A DNA stretch of 64,000 nt, from assembly GCA_002297965.1 (NCBI GenBank), contig DBLF01000030.1:75285-139284 (forward strand), given 5' to 3'. The stretch is from Candidatus Segatella papionis. Lineage in GTDB: Bacteria > Bacteroidota > Bacteroidia > Bacteroidales > Bacteroidaceae. The notes beneath the pieces are model-generated. The model worked only from the letters and a program-made list of their open reading frames with translations. It made no database searches and was not told the DNA's origin. Positions 29,292-39,028 of the stretch are shown here, one piece after another. Made by a program: the position numbers and the translations under genes. The first letter of the stretch is position 1; each line of letters begins with the position of its first letter.

Positions 29292-30377
29292 ATGAATACA
29301 GAACCAGTTAACAAATGTGGTTTGAAAAGAGAAGATTTTCAGACCACAGTGAATGGTAAGAAGACTGATCTCTTCGTGTTGAGAAACAAGCAAGGCAATG
29401 AGGTTGCTGTGACGAACTACGGTGGAGCAGTCGTTGCCATCATGATGCCTGACAAGGATGGCAACTACGCCAACCTCATTCAGGGTCACGACAACATACA
29501 GGATGTCATCAACTCTCCAGAACCATTCTTGAGCGTACTCATCGGTCGCTATGGCAACCGTATTAAGGAAGGTAAGTTTACCCTTCATGGAAAGGAATAT
29601 CAGTTGGCATGCAACGATGGTCCTAACCATTTGCATGGAGGTCCTACAGGTTTCCACAGACATGTATGGGATGCCACTCGTATGAGTGACAATGCTGTTG
29701 TGTTGAAATACACCAGTCCATACGGCGAGGAAGGTTTCACTGGCGAGATGGAAGTTTGGGTTGCATATACTTTGACCGACGACAATGAGTTTGTTATTAA
29801 GTATCAGGCTACAACCAACAAGTTGACCATCGTGAATTTGACACATCATGGCTTCTTCTCAATCCAGGGCATCGCTAACCCTACCCCAACTATCGACAAC
29901 ATCATCTGTCAAGTTAACGCAGACTACTATCTCCCTATAGATAAGGTATCTATCCCTACAGGTGAGATTCTTAAGGTAGAGGGCACACCATTCGATTTCC
30001 GCACACCAAAGCCAATCGGTCAGGACATCAATGCAGACAACGAGCAGATCAAGAACGGTCAGGGCTACGACCATAACTATGTATTGAACAAGAAAGAGGA
30101 AGGCGAGTTGAGTTTCGCTGCTAAGATCAAGGATCCTGTGAGCTGCCGCACCATGGAGGTTTACACCACAGAGCCAGGTCTGCAAATGTACACCGGCAAC
30201 TTCTTGGCTGGCATCAAGGGACAGCATGGAGCTACCTTCCCTCGCCGCAGCGCAGTTTGCTTCGAGGCACAGAAGTTCCCAGATACTCCTAACCATCCAT
30301 ATTTTCCTAGCTGCCGTTTGAAGCCAGGAGAAACTTACACTCAGAAAACAATCTATAAGTTTGGTGTAGAGAAATAA
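29292..30377 (+). CDS. galM: aldose 1-epimerase (mutarotase), cytoplasmic
   Basis: GalM interconverts the anomers of galactose and related sugars so that galactokinase receives alpha-galactose. It has no signal peptide. Family motifs are TNYGGAVVAI, GRYGNRIKEGKFTL, NHLHGG, NLTHHGFF (catalytic His region), YDHNYVL and EPGLQMYTGNF with the catalytic Glu. It starts the galactose cluster; the MFS transporter and galK follow. A second mutarotase in this window (34953) is a lipoprotein. Confidence 0.94.
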   Translation: MNTEPVNKCGLKREDFQTTVNGKKTDLFVLRNKQGNEVAVTNYGGAVVAIMMPDKDGNYANLIQGHDNIQDVINSPEPFLSVLIGRYGNRIKEGKFTLHGKEYQLACNDGPNHLHGGPTGFHRHVWDATRMSDNAVVLKYTSPYGEEGFTGEMEVWVAYTLTDDNEFVIKYQATTNKLTIVNLTHHGFFSIQGIANPTPTIDNIICQVNADYYLPIDKVSIPTGEILKVEGTPFDFRTPKPIGQDINADNEQIKNGQGYDHNYVLNKKEEGELSFAAKIKDPVSCRTMEVYTTEPGLQMYTGNFLAGIKGQHGATFPRRSAVCFEAQKFPDTPNHPYFPSCRLKPGETYTQKTIYKFGVEK

Positions 30378-30399
30378 AACTACAAGCATTTAAAATATT

Positions 30400-30448
30400 A
30401 GGAGTTGCTGCCTCTATCAAAACTAAGCAGAGGCAGTTGCTCCTTTTT
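30400..30448 (+). terminator. hairpin/terminator between galM and the transporter
   Basis: A 16-position stem (30400-30415 with 30429-30444, with G-U pairs and one mismatch) is followed by five T residues. It would reduce read-through from galM into the transporter gene unless the latter has its own promoter. Confidence 0.75.
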
Positions 30449-30516
30449 GTGGCAAAATACGAGAACCGCCGAGAATAAACAATAAAATAACAAATATCAA
30501 CTATCAGAATTAAACA

Positions 30517-31863
30517 ATGGAACAAAAAATCGGAAACAAGAACAGCCGTATTGTTGCAATTATAACCATGTGTTTTATATTTGCAATGATTTCGTTCGTT
30601 ACAAACATGGGAGCGCCATTTGGCAACATTTGGGGCTTTAAGTACACATGGGCCTCTATGATGGGTAACTTTATGAACTTTGCAGCTTACCTTTTCATGG
30701 GTATTCCTGCTGGAAAGATGTTGGAAAGCAAAGGATACAAGAAAACTGCACTCATCGCCCTTGCCTTCGGTATCGTTGGCTTGTTGGTACAATACCTATC
30801 TAGCCTCTTTGGTGATGATATTGTAGTCTTCACTTTGAAATCTGGTGCAGTCTGCCTCAATCTCATCATTTACTTGTTGGGTGCTTTCATTTGCGGTTTC
30901 TGCGTATGTATGCTCAACACGGTAGTTAACCCAATGTTGAACCTGCTTGGCGGTGGTGGTAACCGTGGTAACCAGCTCATCCAGATTGGTGGAACATTGA
31001 ACTCTCTCACAGGTACCCTGACCCCATTGTTGGCAGGTGTGCTTGTTGGTACTGTTACAGCACAGACAAGTATGAGCGACGTTGCTCCTCTTCTCTTCAT
31101 AGGAATGGCTGTCTTTATCGCAGCTTTCTTCATTATTTCTTACGTGGAGATTCCTGAGCCAAATGCCAAGAAGGACAATGCGACATACGAGCGTAGCCCT
31201 TGGGCGTTCCGCCATTGCGTGCTTGGTGTCATCGGTATCTTCTTCTATGTAGGTGTCGAGATTGGTATTCCTGCACAGCTCAACTTCTATATTTCAAATA
31301 TGGACTTCACTGGTGCGGCATCCGTAGGTGGTGCGTTCGCCGCCGTATATTGGTTGTTGATGATGTGTGGTCGTTTCCTCAGCTCTTTTATCAGTGGAAG
31401 CATCTCTACAAGAGTACAGATGACCACGGTATCTGTGGTAGCCATTGCCTTGTTGGTCATCGCTATCTTCTTACCTGAAAGCAATACAATGAATTTCTCT
31501 TTGGCAGGCGACTCGGAGATTACAAATCTTCTGAAGCTTGACGACCATGGAACAGGTATTGTCGCTTTCACCGTTCCAACTAAGTGCGTACTCATCGCTC
31601 TTTGCGGTCTTTGCACCTCCATCATGTGGGGTGGAATCTTCAACCTTGCCGTTGAAGGACTTGGCAAATATACCGCTCAAGCATCTGGTATTTTTATGAT
31701 GATGGTAGTAGGTGGTGGCGTTATGCCTCTCATCCAGGATGCCATCGCCAAGGCTGCTGGTCCTATTGCCTCTTATTGGGTGATAATCGGTATGGTGGCC
31801 TACATTCTCTTCTACGCACTCGTGGGTTGCAAGAATGTAAACAAGGACATCCCTGTAGATTAA
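30517..31863 (+). CDS. MFS hexose transporter, GluP/FucP type
   Basis: The 448-residue protein has about 12 hydrophobic segments and no signal peptide. It looks like the glucose/galactose:H+ symporter branch of the major facilitator superfamily (GluP/FucP), with landmarks FVTNMGAPFGNIWGF, LGAFICGFCVCMLNTVVNPM and the loop SPWAFRHCVLGVIGIFFYVGVE. Position between galM and galK points to galactose (or glucose/galactose) as substrate; that is inferred from context. Confidence 0.85.
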   Translation: MEQKIGNKNSRIVAIITMCFIFAMISFVTNMGAPFGNIWGFKYTWASMMGNFMNFAAYLFMGIPAGKMLESKGYKKTALIALAFGIVGLLVQYLSSLFGDDIVVFTLKSGAVCLNLIIYLLGAFICGFCVCMLNTVVNPMLNLLGGGGNRGNQLIQIGGTLNSLTGTLTPLLAGVLVGTVTAQTSMSDVAPLLFIGMAVFIAAFFIISYVEIPEPNAKKDNATYERSPWAFRHCVLGVIGIFFYVGVEIGIPAQLNFYISNMDFTGAASVGGAFAAVYWLLMMCGRFLSSFISGSISTRVQMTTVSVVAIALLVIAIFLPESNTMNFSLAGDSEITNLLKLDDHGTGIVAFTVPTKCVLIALCGLCTSIMWGGIFNLAVEGLGKYTAQASGIFMMMVVGGGVMPLIQDAIAKAAGPIASYWVIIGMVAYILFYALVGCKNVNKDIPVD

Positions 31864-31879
31864 CAAACAGAAAACTACT

Positions 31880-31918
31880 CATCCCGAGAAGTGCTCTATT
31901 TCGGTAGTTCTCGGGATG
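31880..31918 (+). other. hairpin between transporter and galK
   Basis: CATCCCGAGAA (31880-31890) pairs perfectly with TTCTCGGGATG (31908-31918). No T-run follows, so it is more likely a processing or stability element than a terminator. Confidence 0.6.
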
Positions 31919-31969
31919 AAACATAATGACAAATCATTCTAATTATAACAATTTTAAACTAATAGTATT

Positions 31970-33130
31970 ATGGATATTGAAAAAGTAAGAAGCCGCTTTA
32001 TCAAGCATTTCGATGGTAAGACAGGTAACATTTATATGTCTCCAGGACGTATCAACCTCATCGGCGAGCACACCGACTATAACGGTGGATTTGTATTTCC
32101 GGGAGCTGTTGACAAAGGTATTATGGCAGAGATTCGCCCTAACGGAACAAACACCGTGATGCTCTACTCTATCGACTTGAAGGACCGTGTAGAATTCAAG
32201 GTTGATGACCCTCAGGGACCTCGAGCATCTTGGGCTCGTTATATCTACGGTATATGCCAGGAGATGAAGGCTTTGGGAGTTGACGTTAAAGGTTTTAACG
32301 CAGCATTCTATGGCGATGTGCCATTGGGAGCTGGTATGTCATCTTCAGCAGCGCTCGAAAGCTGCTTCGCTTTCGCTTTGAATGACCTCTTCGGCGACAA
32401 CAAGGTATCTAAATGGGATTTGGTCTTGGCAGGTCAGGCTACTGAGCACAAGTATATTGGTGTTAACTGTGGTATTATGGACCAGTTCGCTTCTGTATTT
32501 GGCAAAGAAGGCAAGTTGATGCGCCTCGATTGCAACAGTCGTGAGTTTGAATACTTCCCATTTGAGCCTAAAGGTTATAAGCTCTGTTTGGTAAACTCTA
32601 AGGTAAAGCACGAGTTGGCAGGCTCCCCTTACAATGACCGACGCAATTCTTGCGAGAATGTGGTTAAGCACATTGCTGCAAAACATCCGGAGACCAAGTT
32701 TGATACCCTGCGCGACTGCACATGGGAGCAGCTTGAGGAAGTCCGTGCTGAAGTAGGCGAAGAGGATTACAGCCGCGCTCACTTCGTATTGGGTGAAAAA
32801 GATCGTGTATTGGCTGTCTGCGATGCTCTTGAGAAGGGTGACTACGAGACAGTAGGTCAAAAGATGTATGAAACTCATCATGGATTGAGCAAGGAGTATG
32901 AGGTAAGTTGCGAAGAACTCGATTTCTTGAACGATGTAGCAAAGGAAGATGGTGTTACGGGTAGCCGCATCATGGGTGGTGGTTTCGGTGGCTGCACCAT
33001 CAACTTGGTAAAAGACGACATTTACGACAAGTTTGTCGAAGATGTCACCGCTAAGTTCAAAGCCAAGTACGGCCATGCTCCTGAGGTATATCCGGTAGTT
33101 ATCTCTGAGGGCTCTCACAAAGTTTGCTAA
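31970..33130 (+). CDS. galK: galactokinase
   Basis: GalK phosphorylates alpha-D-galactose at C1, the first committed Leloir step. The GHMP-kinase motifs are clear: PGRINLIGEHTDYN near residue 25, PLGAGMSSSAALES (phosphate loop) and the C-terminal GGGFGGC. Length of 386 is normal. It is the last gene of the galM-transporter-galK group; galT and galE are not in the window. Confidence 0.96.
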   Translation: MDIEKVRSRFIKHFDGKTGNIYMSPGRINLIGEHTDYNGGFVFPGAVDKGIMAEIRPNGTNTVMLYSIDLKDRVEFKVDDPQGPRASWARYIYGICQEMKALGVDVKGFNAAFYGDVPLGAGMSSSAALESCFAFALNDLFGDNKVSKWDLVLAGQATEHKYIGVNCGIMDQFASVFGKEGKLMRLDCNSREFEYFPFEPKGYKLCLVNSKVKHELAGSPYNDRRNSCENVVKHIAAKHPETKFDTLRDCTWEQLEEVRAEVGEEDYSRAHFVLGEKDRVLAVCDALEKGDYETVGQKMYETHHGLSKEYEVSCEELDFLNDVAKEDGVTGSRIMGGGFGGCTINLVKDDIYDKFVEDVTAKFKAKYGHAPEVYPVVISEGSHKVC

Positions 33131-33200
33131 ATCCAAGAATTCATTTAGAACTTGGAAACTTCTCCAAGATAGAATTTAGCTTGATATAAAATGATATTAA

Positions 33201-33246
33201 AAAGAGAGTCTTGGCGTCTTAATTGCCTGTCAAGACTCTCTCTTGA
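33201..33246 (+). terminator. terminator after galK
   Basis: AGAGAGTCTTG (33203-33213) pairs with CAAGACTCTCT (33231-33241), followed by a weak T-containing tail. Confidence 0.7.
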
Positions 33247-34952
33247 TATCATTCTAAGTCTGTTTCGATATGCGCTAATAGAGAGTAAAGTCCCCTTTTA
33301 GCCAGCACGGTTAAAACAAAAGAATGGTAAAGAAAACCTAATAAGAGGATGTCCGTGACGAATGTGGACAGTATAATTAACTAAAGTTTTCCACCCCATT
33401 TGTAGGGCATTATTGTAGGGCAAAATGCGCTCCAAACCCTACAAACAAGGTGTTTTAACTTTTACTCAAAAAGTGTTTCATACCAATGTTCTTGCTTGTT
33501 TCCTATATTCTAAGGCTTTAGCCATAATCAAACGAGCAGAGGCAGCCTCGTCGTCATTGATGAGACTCTCTCCCAGCCCCTCTATAGTAACGCCAAGATG
33601 CACACAGAGAACCTCCGACAGTCTCTGTATGCAAGCAAGCACTCGCTTCTAAAGAGTCAATGCCATAAGGTCTTCTTTCAGATTAGAGAATAGTTCTCCC
33701 ATAATCTCATGTTACGAAAATCTCTTCTCCAAGGCTATGATAATATATGTGAGGAAACAGAGCGTGCAGCCGGCAATTTGTGCATCGAAGTCTCTACCTG
33801 CATATGTTCCTATACCTAGGTATTGCTTGCATTCCATGTTCAGAACCTCTATGTTCCATCTAATCTGGTAAACTTTAAAGGCCTTGACGAAAGACATGCT
33901 AATTTTGTGCTTAGCAAAATATTCCAACTCTGATTCCTTTCATATCTGATAAGGAAGATGTGTACTGATTGTTCTCCCAACTTGCTTTTAAATGCGATAT
34001 AATGGCATTTGTAGTGTCTACAGTTATGGCAATATTGTGAGTTGCCTTTGTATAATGCTCTCAGTTCCAATGTATTGTGTGACTTGCTATATACTGAGTA
34101 TTTGGCGTTGCCCATCTTCGCCAATCCTACGAGGTGCAAAGCTCCCTTGCCGAGTTTCAGAACTCCACAGATGAAGTACTCACAAGTGAACCAGTTGTCA
34201 CATAGTTCATACTTGGCATGAAGACTCTTATATGCACCTGCTCGCTTTAGCATTTCCACGGCTAATTGAAGCTTTGACTCCGTTAGCTCTATGAATATTA
34301 TGGAATCGGGATTTTCTTCCTTGCGCTTTTTAGTATAACGGTATTTATGTTGCTTTGCCGTGAGACCGAAGTCTGTCTTCTCACCTTTCACCCAGTGTAG
34401 AGATATATCTATAGGTATTGTGCTCTTTTCGTAAAAAAAATGCACAGGTCAATAGCTTGAATTCTAGGACGCATTTGCATTGCACAAGGTAAAAAACACG
34501 GCTGGTTTGCTCTATCCCGTTCTCCACCAAATCCTTCAACTCTAAGGTAAAAAAATCAGAACTCGACTTCATGGAGTTATTGATGTAAAATTCTTTATGT
34601 ATAGAATCTACCGTATCTGGGGATAACTATATCCACGGCACTATACAGGTATGCCCTTGTTTTATCCATTTCCAATATCAGATGGGGACAGTATCAATTT
34701 ATTGTAACCCCCAAAAAACAACAGTACAGATTGGTTGGTAATTGTCTTTATATTACACAACTAGCTAAGCCATATTTTTTTCATCATGAAACTGAATTTT
34801 AATCATAAAATCACTATAAAAACGTCACTTATGTACAAATAGTGTTAAAAAGACACTTCTCGATGAAAAAAGTTAAGGAAAAAGCTTGCCGTTTCAAAAT
34901 ATTATTGTAATTTTACACCCAAAATTAGTAAACAACATAAAACAACCTAGAA
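33247..34952. other. 1.7-kb gap between gal and ara loci
   Basis: Apart from the transposase remnant I see no coding sequence here. Flanking parts (33247-33540 and 34671-34952) are AT-rich and contain only short chance frames. GGACAGTAT occurs in the same orientation near 33366 and 34687, which may be remnants of the mobile element's edges. Confidence 0.55.
33540..34670 (-). pseudogene. degenerate DDE transposase (IS remnant)
   Basis: Fragments of one transposase lie on the minus strand in several frames: an N-terminal part near 34381-34670 (DFFTLELKDLV, RAYLYSAVDIV), a central part at 33849-34445 (STIPIDISLHWVKGEKTDFGL, LCDNWFTCEYFI, ALHLVGLAKMG, FLIRYERNQSWNIL) and a C-terminal part at 33712-33927 (YQIRWNIEVLNMECKQYLG). 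They resemble an IS4-like DDE transposase of Bacteroidetes, whose usual product is about 400 residues. At least two frameshifts and a scrambled C-terminus show it is dead. I could not define terminal inverted repeats or a target duplication. Confidence 0.8.
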
Positions 34953-36140
34953 ATGAACAACGTAAAGAGCCTTTTTATGGGAGTTGGTTTTGCGGCAATC
35001 GCTACACTCTCAGCTTGTTCTTCAAGCAGCAATGCTAGTCTTACGCAGTCTGGTTTAAATCCAGCAGATTTTGATTCTACTGTATTAGGAAAGAAGACTG
35101 AGTTAGTAACTCTCAAGAATGCCAACGGCATGGAGGTTTGCCTCACCAATTATGGTGGGCGTGTCGTATCTATCTCTGTCCCGAACAAGGATGGCAAGCC
35201 AACCGACGTAGTACTTGGATACGACAACATCCATCAGTATGCTGACACTCTTAATTCTCCTTCTGACTATGGTTCTTCTGTAGGTCGCTATGCCAACCGC
35301 ATCAAAAATGCGAAGTTGATTCTCGGTGATTCCACTTACAAGTTGAAACCAAACGACAATGGAAATTGTCTTCATGGTGGTGGTGCTACCGGATGGTTGA
35401 ATCAAGTATATGACATCACAGAAAAGAATGATTCTTCTGTGACATTTACAATCAATGCCAAGGACGGCGAAAATGGTTTTCCAGGCAACGTTACTGCCAC
35501 TGCCACTTACACAGTGAAGAGCAATAACACACTTGACATCGTGTTCGGCGCTATTACAGATAAGGAGACTGTGGTCAATATGACTAACCATAGTTATTTC
35601 AATCTGAATGGGGATCCTTCAAAAGAAGGATTTAATCAAATCATGTATATTAACGCAGACAAGTTCACCCCAGCTGACAAACTTTACATCCCAACTGGAG
35701 AAATCAAGGATGTTGAGGGAACACCAATGGACTTCCGCACTCCTACCGAGATTGTTAAGAAAGTGGATTACAACTTCGACCAGATCAAGAATGCCACTGG
35801 TTACGATCACAACTGGTGCTTGAATACATATAAGGATGGCAAGGGCGACGACAAGACCGTTTGCGCAAGCCTCTACTCTCCAACGAGCGGAATTCTTCTT
35901 GAAGTATTCACCAATGAGCCAGGCATCCAGGTTTACACAGGTAACTTTCAGGGGACAGGTATCCCAGGAAAGCACGGCATTAAATATCCTAAGCACGTGA
36001 GCGTGTGCTTCGAGAGCCAGAAATATCCAGACTCTCCAACCAAGGTTGCTCAGGGTGTTAAAGGTTGGACCGATGCGACATTGAAGCCTGGTGAGAAATA
36101 TTACTCACACCTTGCTTACAAGTTTAGTGTCAAGAAATAA
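34953..36140 (+). CDS. aldose 1-epimerase lipoprotein
   Basis: This 395-residue mutarotase carries a lipoprotein signal ending LSAC (Cys about 22), so it acts in the periplasm or on the outer membrane, unlike the cytoplasmic galM at 29292. It retains TNYGGRVVSI, VGRYANRIKNAKL, LHGGG, NMTNHSYFNL, YDHNWCL and NEPGIQVYTGNF. Followed directly by a sodium/sugar symporter and then araR, it probably equilibrates anomers of arabinose or galactose before uptake. A homologous order is known from the Bacteroides thetaiotaomicron arabinose locus. Confidence 0.9.
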   Translation: MNNVKSLFMGVGFAAIATLSACSSSSNASLTQSGLNPADFDSTVLGKKTELVTLKNANGMEVCLTNYGGRVVSISVPNKDGKPTDVVLGYDNIHQYADTLNSPSDYGSSVGRYANRIKNAKLILGDSTYKLKPNDNGNCLHGGGATGWLNQVYDITEKNDSSVTFTINAKDGENGFPGNVTATATYTVKSNNTLDIVFGAITDKETVVNMTNHSYFNLNGDPSKEGFNQIMYINADKFTPADKLYIPTGEIKDVEGTPMDFRTPTEIVKKVDYNFDQIKNATGYDHNWCLNTYKDGKGDDKTVCASLYSPTSGILLEVFTNEPGIQVYTGNFQGTGIPGKHGIKYPKHVSVCFESQKYPDSPTKVAQGVKGWTDATLKPGEKYYSHLAYKFSVKK

Positions 36141-36207
36141 ACTTAAGATTAGGAATACGAGATAAGGCTTTGTTGGCTTTGTGACAAGGAGAATTTTAAG
36201 AATAACC

Positions 36208-36243
36208 GCTTTTCTAGCGGAGACAAGAACTCCGCTAGAAAGC
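36208..36243 (+). other. hairpin between mutarotase and symporter
   Basis: GCTTTTCTAGCGGAG pairs with CTCCGCTAGAAAGC (one bulged T) around ACAAGAA. There is no T-run; it may stabilise or process the message. Confidence 0.6.
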
Positions 36244-36322
36244 CGAATAAAAGTACGAATCAACAGAACCAAACAGAAGTATAGAATAAACAATAAATAA
36301 ATAAACAATCTTTTAAGAAATT

Positions 36323-38047
36323 ATGAATTGGAATTCAACAGAATTCGTATGGCTCGACTGGGCTGTTCTCGCCATCGGTGTGATTGGCGTAATATGGGCA
36401 GTTTGGCATGCGATTGTAAAAGACAGACAGTCACAGAAAGGCGAAGACTCATCAGCTTACCTCTTTGGTAAAGGTGAACCTTGGTATGTTATCGGTATGG
36501 CTATTTTCGCCGCTAACATTGGTTCCGAGCATCTCGTTGGTCTTGCTGGTACAGGTGCCAAGAGTGGAGTAGGTATGGCCCACTGGGAAATGCAGGGTTG
36601 GATGATCCTCATCTTGGGTTGGTTGTTTGTACCTTTCTATCAGTTGCTCATCAACAAGTTGGGCAAGATTATCACGATGCCAGACTTCCTGAAATTCCGC
36701 TATACACAGCGCACAGGTTCTTGGCTTTCCATTATTACACTAGTGGCCTACATTCTTACTAAGGTGAGTGTTACAGCCCTTACTGGAGGTATCTTCTTCG
36801 AATATCTTTGGGGCTTGAACTTCTGGGTAGGAGCTATCGGCTTGATAATTCTCACCACTATCTTCACCGTATTCGGTGGTATGAAGGGTGTGATGACACT
36901 TTCCACTATCCAGACTCCAATCCTTGTCATCGGTTCTTTCTTAGTGCTTTTCCTTGGTCTTTCTACCCTCGGCGGTGGTAGCATCTCAGTTGGATGGACA
37001 GATATGATGGACTATTGCGGTAAGCTTAACAATGGTTACGGCACTACCCACATGTTCCACTGGGAGGCAGGTGACTCCATGTATCAAGAGTATCCGGGTT
37101 TCGTCGTATTCATCGGCGCAACCATCATCGGTTTCTGGTATTGGTGTACGGATCAGCACATCGTACAGCGTGTGTTAGGTCAGGTTCCTGGCGAAAGCAA
37201 CGCAGTTGTAATGAAACGTGCTCGCCGTGGTACCATCGCCGCAGGTTTCTTCAAGGTTCTTCCTTGTTTCATGTTCTTGATTCCTGGTATGATTGCGGCA
37301 GCTTTGGCACAGAAGGGAGCCATCCAAATGGAGAACACCGATGCAGCCTTCGCTATTATGGTGAAGAAAGTACTTCCTGCAGGTATCAAGGGTATTGTGA
37401 CAATCGGTTTCATCTGTGCCCTCGTAGCCTCATTGGCAGCATTCTTTAACTCTTGCGCTACCCTCTTTACCGAAGATTTCTACAAGCCATTGAAGAAAGG
37501 TATGTCTGAGGCTCACTACGTACTCGTAGGGCGAATCGCTACAGTTGTAGTTGTAATTCTCGGTTTCGCTTGGTTACCTATTATGATGAAAATGGATACA
37601 TTGTACAACTACCTCCAGGGTATCCAGTCTTTACTGGCACCTACAATGGTAGCCGTATTCGCTATGGGTATTTTCTCTAAGAAAATTACACCTAAGGCTG
37701 GTGAATACACTATGATATTCGGTTTCCTCATCGGTATGGTGCGTCTCGTTACGAACGTTATCACTGATACAGGCAAGGCTACAATGGACGGAGCGTTCTG
37801 GGAGCACACCACCTGGTTTTGGCAGACCAACTGGCTGGTATTCGAGTGCTGGTTGCTTGTGTTCCTCATCATCTTCATGATTGTAGTAAGCTGCTTCACC
37901 CCTGCTCCTAGTAAGGAGCAAGTAGAGGCCATCACCTTCACATCAGACTTCAAGAAGTCTATCCGTGAGAGCTGGGATTGGTTCGATGTGGTAGGTACAC
38001 TCGTTGTAGTAGGTCTTTGCGCAGCATTCTATGCATACTTCTGGTAA
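36323..38047 (+). CDS. sodium/sugar symporter (SSS family), probably arabinose
   Basis: The 574-residue protein belongs to the sodium:solute symporter family (SglT-like), with about 14 hydrophobic segments. Motifs include FAANIGSEHLVGLAGTGA, MPDFLKFRYTQRTGSWLS, FWYWCTDQHIVQRVLG and ALVASLAAFFNSCATLFTEDF. The position between the lipoprotein mutarotase and araR matches the arabinose permease (AraP) of Bacteroides loci, so L-arabinose is the likely substrate; galactose remains possible. The gene ends at a hairpin. Confidence 0.9.
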   Translation: MNWNSTEFVWLDWAVLAIGVIGVIWAVWHAIVKDRQSQKGEDSSAYLFGKGEPWYVIGMAIFAANIGSEHLVGLAGTGAKSGVGMAHWEMQGWMILILGWLFVPFYQLLINKLGKIITMPDFLKFRYTQRTGSWLSIITLVAYILTKVSVTALTGGIFFEYLWGLNFWVGAIGLIILTTIFTVFGGMKGVMTLSTIQTPILVIGSFLVLFLGLSTLGGGSISVGWTDMMDYCGKLNNGYGTTHMFHWEAGDSMYQEYPGFVVFIGATIIGFWYWCTDQHIVQRVLGQVPGESNAVVMKRARRGTIAAGFFKVLPCFMFLIPGMIAAALAQKGAIQMENTDAAFAIMVKKVLPAGIKGIVTIGFICALVASLAAFFNSCATLFTEDFYKPLKKGMSEAHYVLVGRIATVVVVILGFAWLPIMMKMDTLYNYLQGIQSLLAPTMVAVFAMGIFSKKITPKAGEYTMIFGFLIGMVRLVTNVITDTGKATMDGAFWEHTTWFWQTNWLVFECWLLVFLIIFMIVVSCFTPAPSKEQVEAITFTSDFKKSIRESWDWFDVVGTLVVVGLCAAFYAYFW

Positions 38048-38073
38048 ATCGAAACTTATATACTCTAAAAGAC

Positions 38074-38127
38074 AGGCTGGAGACTTCGTGCTCCCGATGA
38101 GTTATGAAGGCTCCAGCCTATCCTTTT
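38074..38127 (+). terminator. hairpin terminator after the symporter gene
   Basis: AGGCTGGAG (38074-38082) pairs with CTCCAGCCT (38111-38119); a short TCCTTTT tail follows. Confidence 0.65.
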
Positions 38128-38179
38128 CAAAATAGATAACTATCAATTTCCATCAACATTAGATATAATATCAACGACC

Positions 38180-38860
38180 ATGACGCAATTTTATAATGAA
38201 TACTCCAAGGTATTAGTATCCGTCGATTGTATTATTTTCGGATTCGACGGCAGCGACTTGCAAGTGTTGATTGGCAAACGCCAAATGGACCCTGGACGTG
38301 GCGAATGGTCACTCTACGGTGGTTTCGTTGGTGCCAACGAGAATCTGGAAGATGCTGCCAACCGAGTAATCCTTGAACTTACAGGTATGAGAAACCTCTA
38401 TATTCGTCAAGTGGGAGCTTTCGGTCGTATCGACCGTGACCCTGGAGAACGAGTTATCTCCATCGCTTATTGCGCCCTTATCAATGTGGTGGATTATGAT
38501 GATACACTCCGAATCGAACATGGACTTGAATGGGTGAGCCTCAAGGAACTTCCTGAGCTATACTCCGACCACAAAACTATGATTCGCAATGCCATATCGC
38601 AGATACGTCGCCGAATCAATCACGAGCCTTTGAGCTTTAAGCTCCTGCCCAACCTCTTTACATTGACCCAGCTACAGCATGTGTTCGAAGCTGTAATGGG
38701 CGAAGAAATAGACAAGAGAAACTTCCGCAAACGCGTGAAGGATATCGAATTCATCGAAAAGACAGAACTCATAGATAAAGTTACATCTAAACGAGGAGCT
38801 GCCCTCTATCGCTTCAACAAGAAAGCTTATGAGGAGGATCCGTCGTTCAACTTGAAATAG
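38180..38860 (+). CDS. araR: Nudix-fold arabinose regulator AraR
   Basis: In Bacteroidetes AraR is a repressor made of a Nudix-like sugar-binding domain and a winged helix, unrelated to Gram-positive AraR. Here residues 1-150 form the Nudix fold (VDCIIFGFDG, GEWSLYGGFVGANE, GAFGRIDRDPGERV). The Nudix box is degenerate: the position of REUxEE reads RVILELTG, so it should not hydrolyse nucleotides. Residues 155-226 (LFTLTQLQHVFEAVMGE, DKRNFRKRVKD, SKRGAALYRF) are the winged helix. It lies among its expected targets, between the symporter and araD. Confidence 0.9.
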   Translation: MTQFYNEYSKVLVSVDCIIFGFDGSDLQVLIGKRQMDPGRGEWSLYGGFVGANENLEDAANRVILELTGMRNLYIRQVGAFGRIDRDPGERVISIAYCALINVVDYDDTLRIEHGLEWVSLKELPELYSDHKTMIRNAISQIRRRINHEPLSFKLLPNLFTLTQLQHVFEAVMGEEIDKRNFRKRVKDIEFIEKTELIDKVTSKRGAALYRFNKKAYEEDPSFNLK

Positions 38861-38906
38861 AAATCAACTCATCTCTTAAGCAAAAGAGAAACAATATATA
38901 GAGATA

Positions 38907-38983
38907 GGTTCAACGAACCATATTTGAAAAAGATATTTAGTCAATATCATTGAACAAGATAAACAATATAAAGACGATATCGT
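38907..38983. promoter_or_regulatory. cluster of inverted repeats upstream of araD
   Basis: Three palindromes lie in the 168-base araR-araD gap: GGTTC-AAC-GAACC (38907-38919), GATATT-TAGTC-AATATC (38932-38948) and ACGATATCGT (38974-38983). They are candidate AraR operator or leader elements; none is proven to be one. Confidence 0.4.
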
Positions 38984-39028
38984 AAATGATATAATCAAAT
39001 AGCATCAATAACTTAAATTGAATATATT

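Noticed and set aside
33425..33652. 75-codon plus-strand frame
   Set aside because: It is antisense to the decayed transposase C-terminus and matches no family.
33366..34695. GGACAGTAT copies as terminal inverted repeats of the insertion sequence
   Set aside because: The two copies are in direct, not inverted, orientation and so cannot be its terminal inverted repeats.
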